A DNA stretch of 64,000 nt from positions 20,770,001-20,834,000 of the forward strand of contig JBHGNT010000011.1 of NCBI GenBank assembly GCA_043228905.1, written 5' to 3'. The notes under the pieces were generated by a model that saw only the letters and a list, made by a program, of their open reading frames with translations, made no database searches and was not told where the DNA came from. Positions 26,829 to 37,380 of this stretch are shown one piece after another. This stretch comes from Azolla caroliniana (Eukaryota > Polypodiophyta). Position numbers and translations under genes: made by a program. Position 1 is the stretch's first letter. Each line of letters starts with the position of its first letter.

Positions 26829-26882
<54 letters not shown>
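26829..26882. repeat. (TC)n microsatellite, about 54 bp
   Basis: Uninterrupted CT dinucleotides between two homologous LINE-derived segments. Confidence 0.97.
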
Positions 26883-26885
<3 letters not shown>

Positions 26886-27236
26886 AAAAGCACACAATTA
26901 TATTAATTGTATGTAAAATCCACTTAGTTACAACACTTCTTAGTCTCCTCTACCTATCATATGCCTATGTAGGGAGAGGGAAGTCATGTAATGCTATTAA
27001 AAACCTAAATATGCATTTGAGGAAATGATCCCCACATGCTCTAACATCCAAAATTTCTACATGAGAATACCTTTCAGCTTCTTTATATAGGCTTTCACCC
27101 CATGTCTATTATCAAACATGAAAGCATTACGCATATACCAATTGTGTTGTAGACCCCAATAACGTAAAAATTGGAACAATATCTCCATCTCATCATTTGA
27201 ACCATTTTGAACATATTGAGAAAAAACCCATTGTTG

Positions 27237-27239
<3 letters not shown>

Positions 27240-27286
<47 letters not shown>
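27240..27286. repeat. (TC)n microsatellite, about 47 bp
   Basis: Uninterrupted CT dinucleotides at the boundary of the second and third LINE-derived segments. Confidence 0.97.
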
Positions 27287-27287
<1 letters not shown>

Positions 27288-27700
27288 AATGTAAATGTAA
27301 TAACATTGAGCATGTATCACCATAATTACACTTTTTTACCCATAAAAATATCCTCCATTGGTATTAACATAAAATGGCCCAATGCAATATATAAAATAGT
27401 CCACCATTACAAAGAAAATTGCAACATAATTAACTAGAGAAGTATTGAACGTACGTGTAGCTTCAGTAGTCTCAACAACACCAAGTTCAAAAAACCCCAT
27501 CTTTTTACAAACTAAATATGGATTTTTGGGCTTTATCAAAGTAGTCTATGCCACCTATATTGCTCAGCATCTCTTATATTTTGATGCAAATTGATAGCGT
27601 CATATGTTACATAGTGCCTTTCCCTACAATTTGAATACAACTCTGCCAATGAGTTCCAATTTTTGCTGTCAAAAAATGTGTGTTGCTGCTAGCAACATGT

Positions 27701-29258
27701 AGAGCCTGGAACCAAAGTGATATAGATTTTCACAGTTTTCTTCCCCATCATCTACAACAAAGAAAAGAGGAAAAAACTCTCCAAATCTGAAAATTATTAA
27801 ACACATAAACAATCTCCCTTTCACTCCCTAGAAATGCTTCATCCTCCATTAAAATCTTCCATCTCTTCCACCATAATTACACTTTGATCATATGAGGGGT
27901 GGATTCTCGGATGACTATCGTAACTCAAAGGATTGATTTGGCAATTGTACAATAATAAATTGAAGCTTGACCGAAAATATATATATATGATGTGTGAAAA
28001 CATTTGTCTAGCAACACTATAGTTGAGTGCCAATAATCCAAACTAAAGTACCCTTTCTGGGTAGTATCAATGTTTGGTGAGGTCTTTGATGGTATAAACT
28101 TGTGTGCAACACCATTTGCAGTTTCATAAAAGTATAAGGATGACGATATTGGGGCTGAGGGGTACTTTGGGTTTGTTAAAGTTTGGTGAACTATTTTGGT
28201 AAATCAACCCAACATACCAATTTGATTTATTTCGCATCCACACGCATTCAATTCTAAAGATACATTTTTTGTACTTGACCAAGAATTTTGTTTGTGAATC
28301 CCAATGGATCTTGATGAGTGCGCCTAAAGGGTTTGTTCTTTGTTAACACATACAAGCATTCTTAATGTTCTTTGCTATCATCTTATGTCATGCACCTAAC
28401 TAGTGTATCTTAACTTAGAACCCAAAGCTCAAGTCTGAATCAAGTGTTTGAGTCGGTGATTGTAGCTCTTGTAGAGAGTCTCTTATTAGAGCTCATTGTT
28501 ATTTCTTGGCTTTGACTTCCGTATTTATTGTATTAATTACTTAGCATTAATATTTAAGTGATTAATTATGTTAGGTCAAGTATAAACCTCTTGATTGCAT
28601 GATTAGTGATATTAGGTTTAGAGTTTCATTGCATGTTTATTGATATTTGTTAGTAGGTTCATGAGTATTGATACCCACTCCTCATCTTACGAGCAATACA
28701 ATAGAATTTTTGTCAACCCCATAGACTAGTTAGTTAGGTATTGATATTTGTTAGTAGGTTCATGAGTATTGAAAGCCACTCCTCATCTTACGAGCAATAC
28801 AATAGAATTTTTGTCAACCCCATAGACTAGTTAGTTAGGTAAACTAGTTAGAACAACATGAGATAAGCCTTATGAACTTCCCAAAAGCACGATCAAAACA
28901 AGATCATGCTTGTGCTTTGTTGTACTAGAGGAAAGATAGTGAGGCATTTGACAATTAAACCAAGAAAAGGTAGATTTTGATTCCTATTAATCACTTTTCA
29001 TAAGTAGTAGGACCCATGAAGACATCGGCATTGGTACTAAATACCAAGCACATGACCAAGAGAAGGGAATACAACAAAGTTACGAAGAATATCAAGATTA
29101 ACTTATAAAGAAGATATGAAAGTTTAGTCACATTGTTGCAATAGTAGACTAGTTTAGTTTTTTATTTTTTCATTTTGATAATTTTATATAATTGTGAACG
29201 ATTTTCAATACTTCTTTTTTGACATGTTGGAGCAACAAACATAGACAAACTTTGCCTA
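27701..29258. other. Intergenic, no gene seen; contains one 101-bp tandem duplication
   Basis: AT-rich non-coding sequence. The only structure noted is the tandem pair listed separately at 28640-28841. Confidence 0.5.
28640..28841. repeat. 101-bp tandem duplication, nearly identical copies
   Basis: 28640-28740 and 28741-28841 differ only at about three adjacent positions (GATACCC against GAAAGCC), so the duplication is recent compared with the others in this window. Confidence 0.95.
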
Positions 29259-29350
29259 GATGGGTGTAGCTTAGTTGGTAAGGTTGTCCAATGGAGACCA
29301 CAAGGTCATTGGTTTACCTACATTCCACAATGGCATCTGGTAAATTAATA
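29259..29350 (+). mobile_element. tRNA-derived SINE, copy 1
   Basis: The sequence opens with GATGGGTGTAGCTTAGTTGG, which holds a good pol III A box (TAGCTTAGTTGG). About 30 bp on is a degraded B-box-like GGTCATTGG. It shares a common core with 49220-49313 on the other strand, up to a 3' motif CAATGGCATCT(A/G)GTAAATTAA. Two dispersed copies on opposite strands with tRNA-like promoters are what a tRNA-derived SINE family looks like. It cannot fold as a proper tRNA: the T arm and 3' acceptor are missing. Confidence 0.65.
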
Positions 29351-32300
29351 GAGATATATATGGAATAATAAAGAGGTGAGAAAATCAATTTTCGAACCGA
29401 AAACGTGGTGTTAGTAGTATTATATTAGACTCCTTCCTAAGAATGGGGAATTACTACTCTATAGTAAAAATTCGCTATCTCAAAATAATGCATGCACATG
29501 TCCTCACCATTGTTGGTGGACAATTGCGTATGACACATACATCATTTTAACCAAAGTAACATTTGTATTATGAACATTTATACTTTATTTAGGAAACATT
29601 TCTTTAAAGAAATATGACGAAAGGAACCTTTATGTTATTTATATTTTGATTTCGGAAACCCTTTGTTAAAGACAGATGACCAATGGGAAAATTGCTCTTG
29701 ACAAAAGCAATTTGGCAAATCAATTTCTACTTTATTTGTCGGTATCCTCTATTATTGAAACATCTGTAGAAATGTCGAAGTCTACAATTGTTTCTGGTTC
29801 GAATTGTCAGCTTCCCCAACTTCTCCGTGGCTTTTTCAAAGGATCAGCCATAAATAAGAGGATGTCTTCAACCTTGAACTAGGATGGAAATTATTGGTTA
29901 AAAACTTTTTGAAATTCTGTATAGATTACACGTCACATTGAGTGTAATTGTGCATTGGTATTTCGTTTATTTTTACCCTTCATAAGTTTTTACCTCATCC
30001 TGAGGTTTCTCACCATTAATATATGTATTCTAAAAACACAACGAAGATGATGGGCATTGGAGCATTCAATACACCTAAGGAACCTTAAGTGTAAAAGCCA
30101 TGGTCCACAATCTGGAAACATAGAAAACATTTCAACAATTTTGTCTAACTTCTCACTTTTCATTGGCCCCCCTTGTATTGAAAGATAAGATTTCAATCGT
30201 TCAGTAGCAACCATGAGTGTATCCCAACCTTCGTCGGTAAATACATCCAAATACCTCCTTCTACGGTTGATGCATGGGAGTACAATTCAAAACTATATCA
30301 TTGTCTTAGTCCATAAACTTTACAACTTATGCATGCTTCTTGTTTAATTGTTTCTTGTTGCATTCGATTTAGAAACGTTATCCCATCTTGGGGCCTACTA
30401 TGATGACAAGAAAACTAATTGCAAGAAGATGAAAATCTAATTACCGACAATTCTGAAACAAATGTCTAATATAGTAGAGTTCATATACCTAATGGGCCCA
30501 TAATGCATCAAAAACTTAACATGGGCTTTTGAATCACCTATGCTTGATCATTGAATCAGGAAAACATGAATTTAAAAAAAAATGGTTGCAAATGCATATA
30601 ACCACTTGCCTCCCTCTCACAGATCAGGAAATTTAACTAGACAAAACGTTTGCGGGCCTTTTATAAATCATGTTCATGTGACAATGGATTTGTTGATAAG
30701 AAAGTGGGACCAAATTTATGAAGGTCCTAAGCAGTTGTATGTAATTGCAAGAGAAATAGAACCAAGAAATCAACAAATGTTTATATTATTAAAACAAGAA
30801 GTTCCTAAAGATTTAGTCTTTGTATTGAACGATGTTCATTAGAGAAAGGAAGAAATGGATCAATGATAGCAACTCTTTGTTCTAATACAAATTGACGTGT
30901 AGTAGCTAGATTACATTGGTTTTAGAGGGCAATTTGGTCTCAATGAATGCTCCGAAATGCATGCCCAAATCAAACACAATAAAGAAACTCAGAAATATTA
31001 TGTAAACAAACCTAGACATTCCAAGAAGAAATAGAAATTCACACTACCAAGTGGTACTGCCTAAAGTAAAGGTTGAACGAAAAAGACCGAAATGAAAAAG
31101 ATTATGGTTCCGAGTTCCTTTCTAGGCCAGAAGAAAATCAAAGAAATCAAAATAAAGTGGATTTCTGAATAATAAAAAGCATGGGATCATTTAATACTTT
31201 AAAAAGGCTTCTCTAAGCCACACATAGTAGAGGAATCTTTGAGTTAAAAAAAACAAATTTCTGAAGCATTTAAGTCTTGTGGAGACTTTAATTGAAGGTG
31301 CATGTGCAGAAAGTGCACAAGCATGTTTAAAGCAACCATGGAATGGCAATCCATGCATCAAAGCAAAACGAATTGTTCGCTGGTTATAGCATTGCTAAAA
31401 GAGATTATGATAACCAAAGTGTATGTTCACGCCATAGTGCAAGTCAGATATATCTATGTGGTGGTTTCTTGACTAGACAAATTAAGGAATCCATATTATA
31501 TTGTGGGCTTTCATGGTGATGGATGAACATGCTCAAAGCCCAAGGAGTATAGGAAACTAAATGTGGAAGAAAACCGAGGCTTTGACAACATACACAATGA
31601 AGGCAAATGAACTACTATGATTTGGCATTATTGAAAACATCCAAATGAGCAAGGAAGATAGTTGCACAATTGCTCTCACATGCGTATGTATGTTAGAGGA
31701 AAAAAAGTAGAGAACACATAGTCTTGCATTACTACATGACTGCCACTACACACTGAGCAAAGGCACCACTATACAAGGACCATGTCACATTCCTACCGAC
31801 CAATTGGCTTGTTTTGATGGGGCATATGGGCAGACATGACTTGGAGACAAAGTATGTCCTACCTACCGTAAAAGCGAAACCGAAAAGCATTGTTAACAAG
31901 ATCATCCAAGAAATGCTTTGGCATAGTAGAAAAAGGCTGCAAGTAGAGGCAGCAATATGAAGGTGTGCAAAGTGTAATAATGAGTAAAACTCTAAAGATC
32001 AGCACTTCCTCACAATGAGTGAGGTGTACTACGAAGACAATCGGCACCAACACCACACATGGGCCAGACTCCACATCATCTATCTATCTATCTATCTATC
32101 TATTATATTCGGTTTTGTTGTTTGAATCATGACCATGTGAGGAAGGGGGGAGAGAGATTAGGAATTTTTAAATTTAGAGGAAAATAAAGCAGCTGTTGGT
32201 TGGATTTGTGGGATTCAAAAGAAAAACAAAACAGAAAGAAAAGCCCAATTTTTTCTCCAAAACAGAAAGAACATATTGTAATAACTACAAGATGTTATTA

Positions 32301-32356
32301 TTGGAGAGGTAGGCCCAATTTCTGTACAGATAGAGAAGAAAATAATAATGGATAGG

Positions 32357-32358
<2 letters not shown>
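29351..32358. other. Intergenic, no gene identified; orphan open stretches and an (ATCT)n tract
   Basis: Two short coding-like stretches (30250-29990 minus, 30842-30582 plus) match no family I recognise and are discussed as observations. (ATCT)n lies at about 32080-32103. The right-hand end probably includes sequence downstream of the filament-like protein gene. Confidence 0.4.

Positions 32359-32406
<48 letters not shown>
32359..32406. repeat. (GA)n microsatellite, about 48 bp
   Basis: Uninterrupted GA dinucleotides about 340 bp downstream of the stop codon of the filament-like protein gene, possibly in its 3' UTR or flank. Confidence 0.97.
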
Positions 32407-32407
<1 letters not shown>

Positions 32408-32747
32408 CCACATGACTGTGACAGACTGACAGTGACAGATTTGAAAAAGCCAAAAAAGGAGGAAGTGCTATTTTTTTTTTAAGGTACACAACAAAAAGCT
32501 GCAGCTTGCTTTTGCTGCTGCTTCTCTTTGGTCTTTCTTTTTTCTTGTTTTGTTTTTCCTGACTCCCCCAACCTAAATATGTATATATAGGACACAGACA
32601 TCTATCTGACAGACCACTACTAGTATTAGTAGCACTACTAAACCTGCCAGATAGAAGAAAGAAAGCACATATATACATATATCAAAGGAGAAATAAATAA
32701 ATTTAACAAAAAATAATAATAAAACAATATGTATAGACTAGACAGGT

Positions 32748-35700
32748 CTAGTTGTGCTCTGTTTCGGGTGTCAGCCCTACTCCTCGATTATGGTTTTTCG
32801 ATCGAGAGAACAGGCGACCGAAAGCCGACCCTGACCCCGAATTGGCACCTCCTGTCCCCTGTTTCGTGGCCCGTGGCGTGACAGCAGCCCCCTCCCCCGA
32901 TTGTGCCGACACCGTGGCCATGGTGTTCATTGTCTCGGCCAAACTCATCCGAAAACCCCCTACTTGGCCAGAGTTCTTCCTCGTCTGGGCCACTGCAGGT
33001 TGTAGTGGCGCCCCTCGGAGCGATGCATCCTTCTGTTGTTGCGTAAAACGGCCCGGCGACTGAGCCGGTGACATCATCATCATCATCATATTATGGCCAC
33101 GTGTCATCATCGTGGGGCTACCGCTCCGGCTCCGGTTGTTGTTCATGTAATGAGACCCACCCACATTGTTACCACCACTAGGGTTATTATAGCATCCCAC
33201 ATTGAGTGGTTGCTGCCTTCGATTATGAGGATGAGGATGAGGTTGAGATTGAGATTGAGGATGAGGAAACTCACTTGTGCCTTCCACCATGAATGATTCC
33301 TCCTCACAATAACTACCACCATCAGTTGTAGTGTTATTGTGGTTATTGATGCATTGAGCATTGCCATTACCATAGCCTTCTAATGGCAATGACCCCCTCC
33401 TGTGTACAACTACTCTGTTATTATTGCTTTGATACATGTCCACTTGCCCATTGCTATAGGGGTTCATATTCATCATCCCTTTGTTGCTAGTATTAGGACC
33501 ACCATTGTACCAACCACGTTGTAGCACCATTTGATCGTCGTCGTATAATTGTTGCCGCTCGGTCTGAATGTATCCACTGCTGGCCCGGTGTTGATAATGA
33601 TGATTTTGTGGTGCCACCACTCCACCTCCACCATTGTAGTACATACCTCCATTATGAATACGATCGTGATGATGATGATGATGATTATCGTCTTCCTCTC
33701 CTTCTTCATCTTCTTCTTCCTCCATGAAGCCCATTGATTGTGTATTCATATGTTCCGCATGCATTGACCTTCGGTCTAGTTGTTGCGATGCAGAGTCCAT
33801 CGATGAGGACCCTGTCCCATCAAAAGAGCCCATGGACGAGCTATGATCGACTGGTGGCGATGTCGATAAAGTTGATAACTGCTTCCCTAACGCTAAGATT
33901 GTCCTTTGGCATTCCGCCAGCTTCGTCTTTGCAGCCAAAAGCTCTTGTTCCTAAACAAAGATTAGATTAGGTTAACCTAAATTAGATTGGATTGGCACAT
34001 GTCATACATACATCCAAAGGCTCGTTTAAATTTGATTTGCTTTACCTTTTTTGTCCTTATGCATTCACCCTCTGGTAAATTATACCCATTTCGCTCGTCA
34101 TTATGGTCATCAAACCCGAGCCTGCATTATTGAAAGGATTAGCACTTCTATAAAGTATCCACAATTTCACGAAAAGTCGGGGCAAAATAATTTGATCACG
34201 CCATTACCCTTCTAATTTATGTTCAAGCTCTTTGCACTTTGTGACCACTCGATCATGAAGAGCTTTCTGATCGGCCAATTCGAGTGTCAAGGATGCAATA
34301 CTTGCTTGAAGTTTGCTCACTTCCACTTGGGATGCCTCCAGTTTCTTTTGGATCTCAGCCTTCATAAGCTCTTCATCGCAAAGCCTTTTCTTTACACCCT
34401 CTAATTCAGCTCCTTTTGCTTGGATATCAGCAACAAGTTGTTTGCTCTTGTCAAGTTCCATTGTCATTGACTCCAAATCTCTGCACGACGTGGCAAGTTG
34501 CTGTTCAAGCTCAGCTTTTCTTTCCCCAAGTGTTTGTAGTTGTTCTCGAAGCAAAGAGAGTTCGCTTAAGTATCCAGTTGAACTCACTTCGGTAAGGGTT
34601 GAACCCTCATCAGTAGAAGTAGCATTTAATTTGGATAACAAATCTTCGAGTTCACATGCCTTCGTATTACATGCTTCGCATAGCACAGCAGCCAAACGCA
34701 ATAGATACTCAAAGATGCTCGATTTACCTACCAAAAACTTATCTTTGGAGGACACCAGAGCTTCCTTTAACTGATTTGATCGAGATTTAGAAGGTGATTC
34801 TTCCTTTTCGCTCGCATCCCCATCTATACAATCTTTGGTTTCTTCGATGGAGATAACTGGATGTGGCCACACCTCAAGCAGTGAAATAATCTTGCTCAAG
34901 ATCATATCAAGTCGAGAAATGGAGATAGGAACAGCCACGGAAGTAGGATTGACAGCATCAGAAGCAAATTCCGAGGATCCAACGGCATTGTTTCCTTTCT
35001 TGAAATGCGCAAGTTCACTAATTAGCGCCGATGCCCATGATTCTGCGCATGAACTTTCTTCAACATCATCTGATGCAGACGCAACACTTGGTTCCTTTGT
35101 CGGTGTAATCGGCATAAAACCATTTGTCTTTATTAATGCTCGAGGAGTGCCTTGTGGAGAATCCACAGTAGTGTCATCACCAAGATAGAGCTTACTAGCC
35201 GTCTTGGCACAAAGCAGTCTAGAAGCTTGTAACTCCTCATTCCTCTTCGATAATGCCTCTTTAAGAAGCTTGGTTTCTTCTTCCATCGAAAACATTCTCT
35301 CCCTAAGCATCTCAACATCTCTATTGTTGGTACTATAAGACCCTGATACTGAAGTTGGGCTACCTAGCTTAGGCTTTCTCTTTACATCTCCCGATGTATT
35401 ATAGTCCCTGGAACCTGGCAATATATCGACTTCTTTCCTCATCTGAGCTATAGCTGCCGCACCAGGTAGTTTCTTCCTTACCAAGTTTCTTAATCTTGTG
35501 CAATCAGCTTCAAGATTAGCCATCTTCTTCACATTGTCTAGATGCTGTTTGTGCGCAGCATCAGCTGACTTCTTTATAAATTCCACTTCTTCATTCCTTA
35601 TGTCGAGTTCTTTGCTCAATACATGCAATTCATACTTCAATGAAGAGATCTCTTTTTCATATGAGCTTAGCTTCACTTGAAGTAGTTCTACTTCAGTTTC

Positions 35701-36941
35701 AGCCTTGGTTTTCACCTCATTTGCTTCGACGATTTTCTTTGCTCGATCTTGTAAAGATTTGGCCATGGCACTGTTTTGTGCTTCGGATTCCATTAACCTT
35801 CGTTCAAGCTCGGATTGCTTTGCGTCAACCTCAGATTTGATCTTCTCCCATTCCCGCGTCGTGCTCGAGATCGCCTCTTGTATCTTCTTCTCTTGCTCTT
35901 CCTTAACGACCCTCACTTGCCGTGTACACTCTTTGAAAGCTCCATCTAGCTGTGCTACTCGATCCTCGAGTATTGACTTCTGTTGTGATGTCGCATCGAG
36001 CTCGTGCTTGAACAAAAGAGCCTCTTTTTCAGCATTCTCTTTCCCTAGATTTTTTTGAGGAAAGAAAATGAAGACAAACGGAGAGATGAGCTTAAGGAGA
36101 AACAAAGTGATAACAAAAAAGGCATGGATATTGCAACCCAGGCCACAAATGCACACAATAAATCTCCATAATAGTTTCAAATGTCTATAACACACCATCA
36201 AAGTGTCCATAACATAGTGACAAAATGCACGGGATGAAAGTGTCAAGGTGCCCAATACATAGCATCAAAATGCACAAAAAAAGCGTCAATGTGTGCATTA
36301 AATAGTGCTAGAACTTCAGAGTGTCCATAAAATAATACCAAAGAACCCAGAACATTGAAGTAAAATGCCTAATATATAGTGCCAAAATGTCCATTAGGAT
36401 TTCCTTAAAGTGGACAAAAAACAAAAACATTGTTGTCCCCATAGCATTATTATCATTGCTACGAAATTCCCACGACATAACATAGTAGCAAAGTGCCCAT
36501 AACATAGCATAATGTCAAAGTGTCCAAAACACCATAGCTCTTACCTGAGTTAGCTTCTTCAAGAGCTTTCTGGTGATGAGAAATCGATGCCTCCTTATCA
36601 GACATCTGAGCCAAAGCTATACTTAGCTTCTCTTCTAGTGATGTGACCTTCTCTTCGAGCGACATGACCTTCTCTTCAGCTTGTTGTCTGAGATGCATCT
36701 CTTGTACAAGTCTAACTCCATCATCACTCTTATCAGACTTGTTGTTCACATGCATATTGAAGCTGATGTCAGCGAAGGAACTTTCGTCTTCCCCTTTGAA
36801 TGAGGAGGCAGGGGAGGTAAGCTGAGAGAGAGAAGGAAGGGAGTTGAAAGGAAGAGGTGTAGAGGGTGTGAAACATGGCTTTGTACTATTATTGTTGGAG
36901 CTTTTCTTCCTCCAGGGCCAGCTACTTCTTCTCTCGGCCAT
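32748..36941 (-). CDS. Filament-like plant protein (FPP), long coiled-coil protein
   Basis: Four exons, 36941-36545, 36044-34208, 34121-34046 and 33950-32748, join in frame to 1,170 residues, at the long end for the FPP family. The N-terminus MAERRSSWPWRKKSS carries the family signature WPWKKKSS. Heptad-rich coiled coil follows (roughly residues 60-350), with the conserved block DCTRLRNLVRKKLPGAAAIA near residue 345. A second coiled-coil region (about 600-745) follows, then the conserved C-terminal block ELLAAKTKLAECQRTILALG near 773. The last 370 residues are low complexity, rich in Asn, Gly, His and Ser, with an acidic-plus-six-His stretch. FPPs were found as partners of the nuclear-envelope-associated MAF1, and some associate with microtubules; no enzymatic role is known. 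The ATG lies in a good context (ccATGGCC). Which of FPP1-7 it matches best cannot be judged here. Confidence 0.93.
36045..36544 (-). repeat. FPP intron 1, filled with a degenerate minisatellite
   Basis: Across about 36115-36530 the plus strand repeats a loose word resembling TGTCCATAACATAGTGCCAA, spaced roughly 25-45 bp, with many substitutions. The copies are too diverged to define an exact period by eye. Confidence 0.6.
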
Positions 36942-36966
36942 GGTTTTTTACACACAAAGGGATGGC

Positions 36967-37001
<35 letters not shown>

Positions 37002-37341
37002 AGAGAAGAAGCCCTAAACCAGAGAGAGTTGAGAAACAGAGCACTTAGAGAGAGAGAGAGTTGCAAGTAGAAACAGGGGAGGTATGCTCTCATTCATTCA
37101 TTCATAACGAGAGAGAGAGAGAGAGAGAGAGTAGAAACAGGGGAGGTATGCTCTCATTCATTCATTCATAACTAGAGAGAGAGAGAGAGAGAGAGAGAGG
37201 AAGAGAGAGAAAGAGAGCCAAAAGAAGAAGAGGGGGAAGAATGATGCTTCCTAACTTTAGTCCTCCTCTTTGTATTTTGTTGACAGTCTCAGTTTACTTG
37301 CTTAGCATAACTTTGTGTGTGTTTTGTCATCTTCTTGTTTA

Positions 37342-37380
<39 letters not shown>
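36942..37380 (-). promoter_or_regulatory. FPP leader and proximal promoter with (GA)n tracts and a 64-bp duplication
   Basis: GA tracts occur at about 36969-36998, 37049-37060, 37109-37131 and 37173-37199, and a (TC)n tract at about 37344-37379. A tandem pair (37067-37130 and 37131-37194) repeats GTAGAAACAGGGGAGGTATG followed by CATTCATTCATTCATAAC and GA. GA/CT-rich leaders recruit BBR/BPC GAGA-binding factors in plants, which is a possible role. Confidence 0.6.

Larger units (their letters stand above)
26350..27700 (-). mobile_element. Row of LINE 3'-end fragments, each ending in a (GA)n tail
   Basis: Read on the minus strand, two homologous segments (27240 to 26829 and 26829 to 26350) each start a few bases after a (GA)n tract and end in another. 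Both encode a decayed W-x-MRNA-hydrophobic-FD segment (WYMRNAFMFD, WNMRNALIFD), resembling the WKARN-type motif between zf-RVT and the 3' end of plant LINEs. A third, less clear segment lies from about 27700 to the tract at 27240-27286. The family differs in sequence from the large LINE at 20600-26040. Confidence 0.55.

Noticed and set aside
29259-29350. A functional tRNA gene.
   Set aside because: Only the A box and D-arm side are tRNA-like; no T arm, anticodon stem or 3' acceptor pairing could be drawn.
29990-30250. An 86-residue minus-strand protein with a W-D-T-L-M-V-A-T segment.
   Set aside because: No family recognised and no partner exon; insufficient to call a gene.
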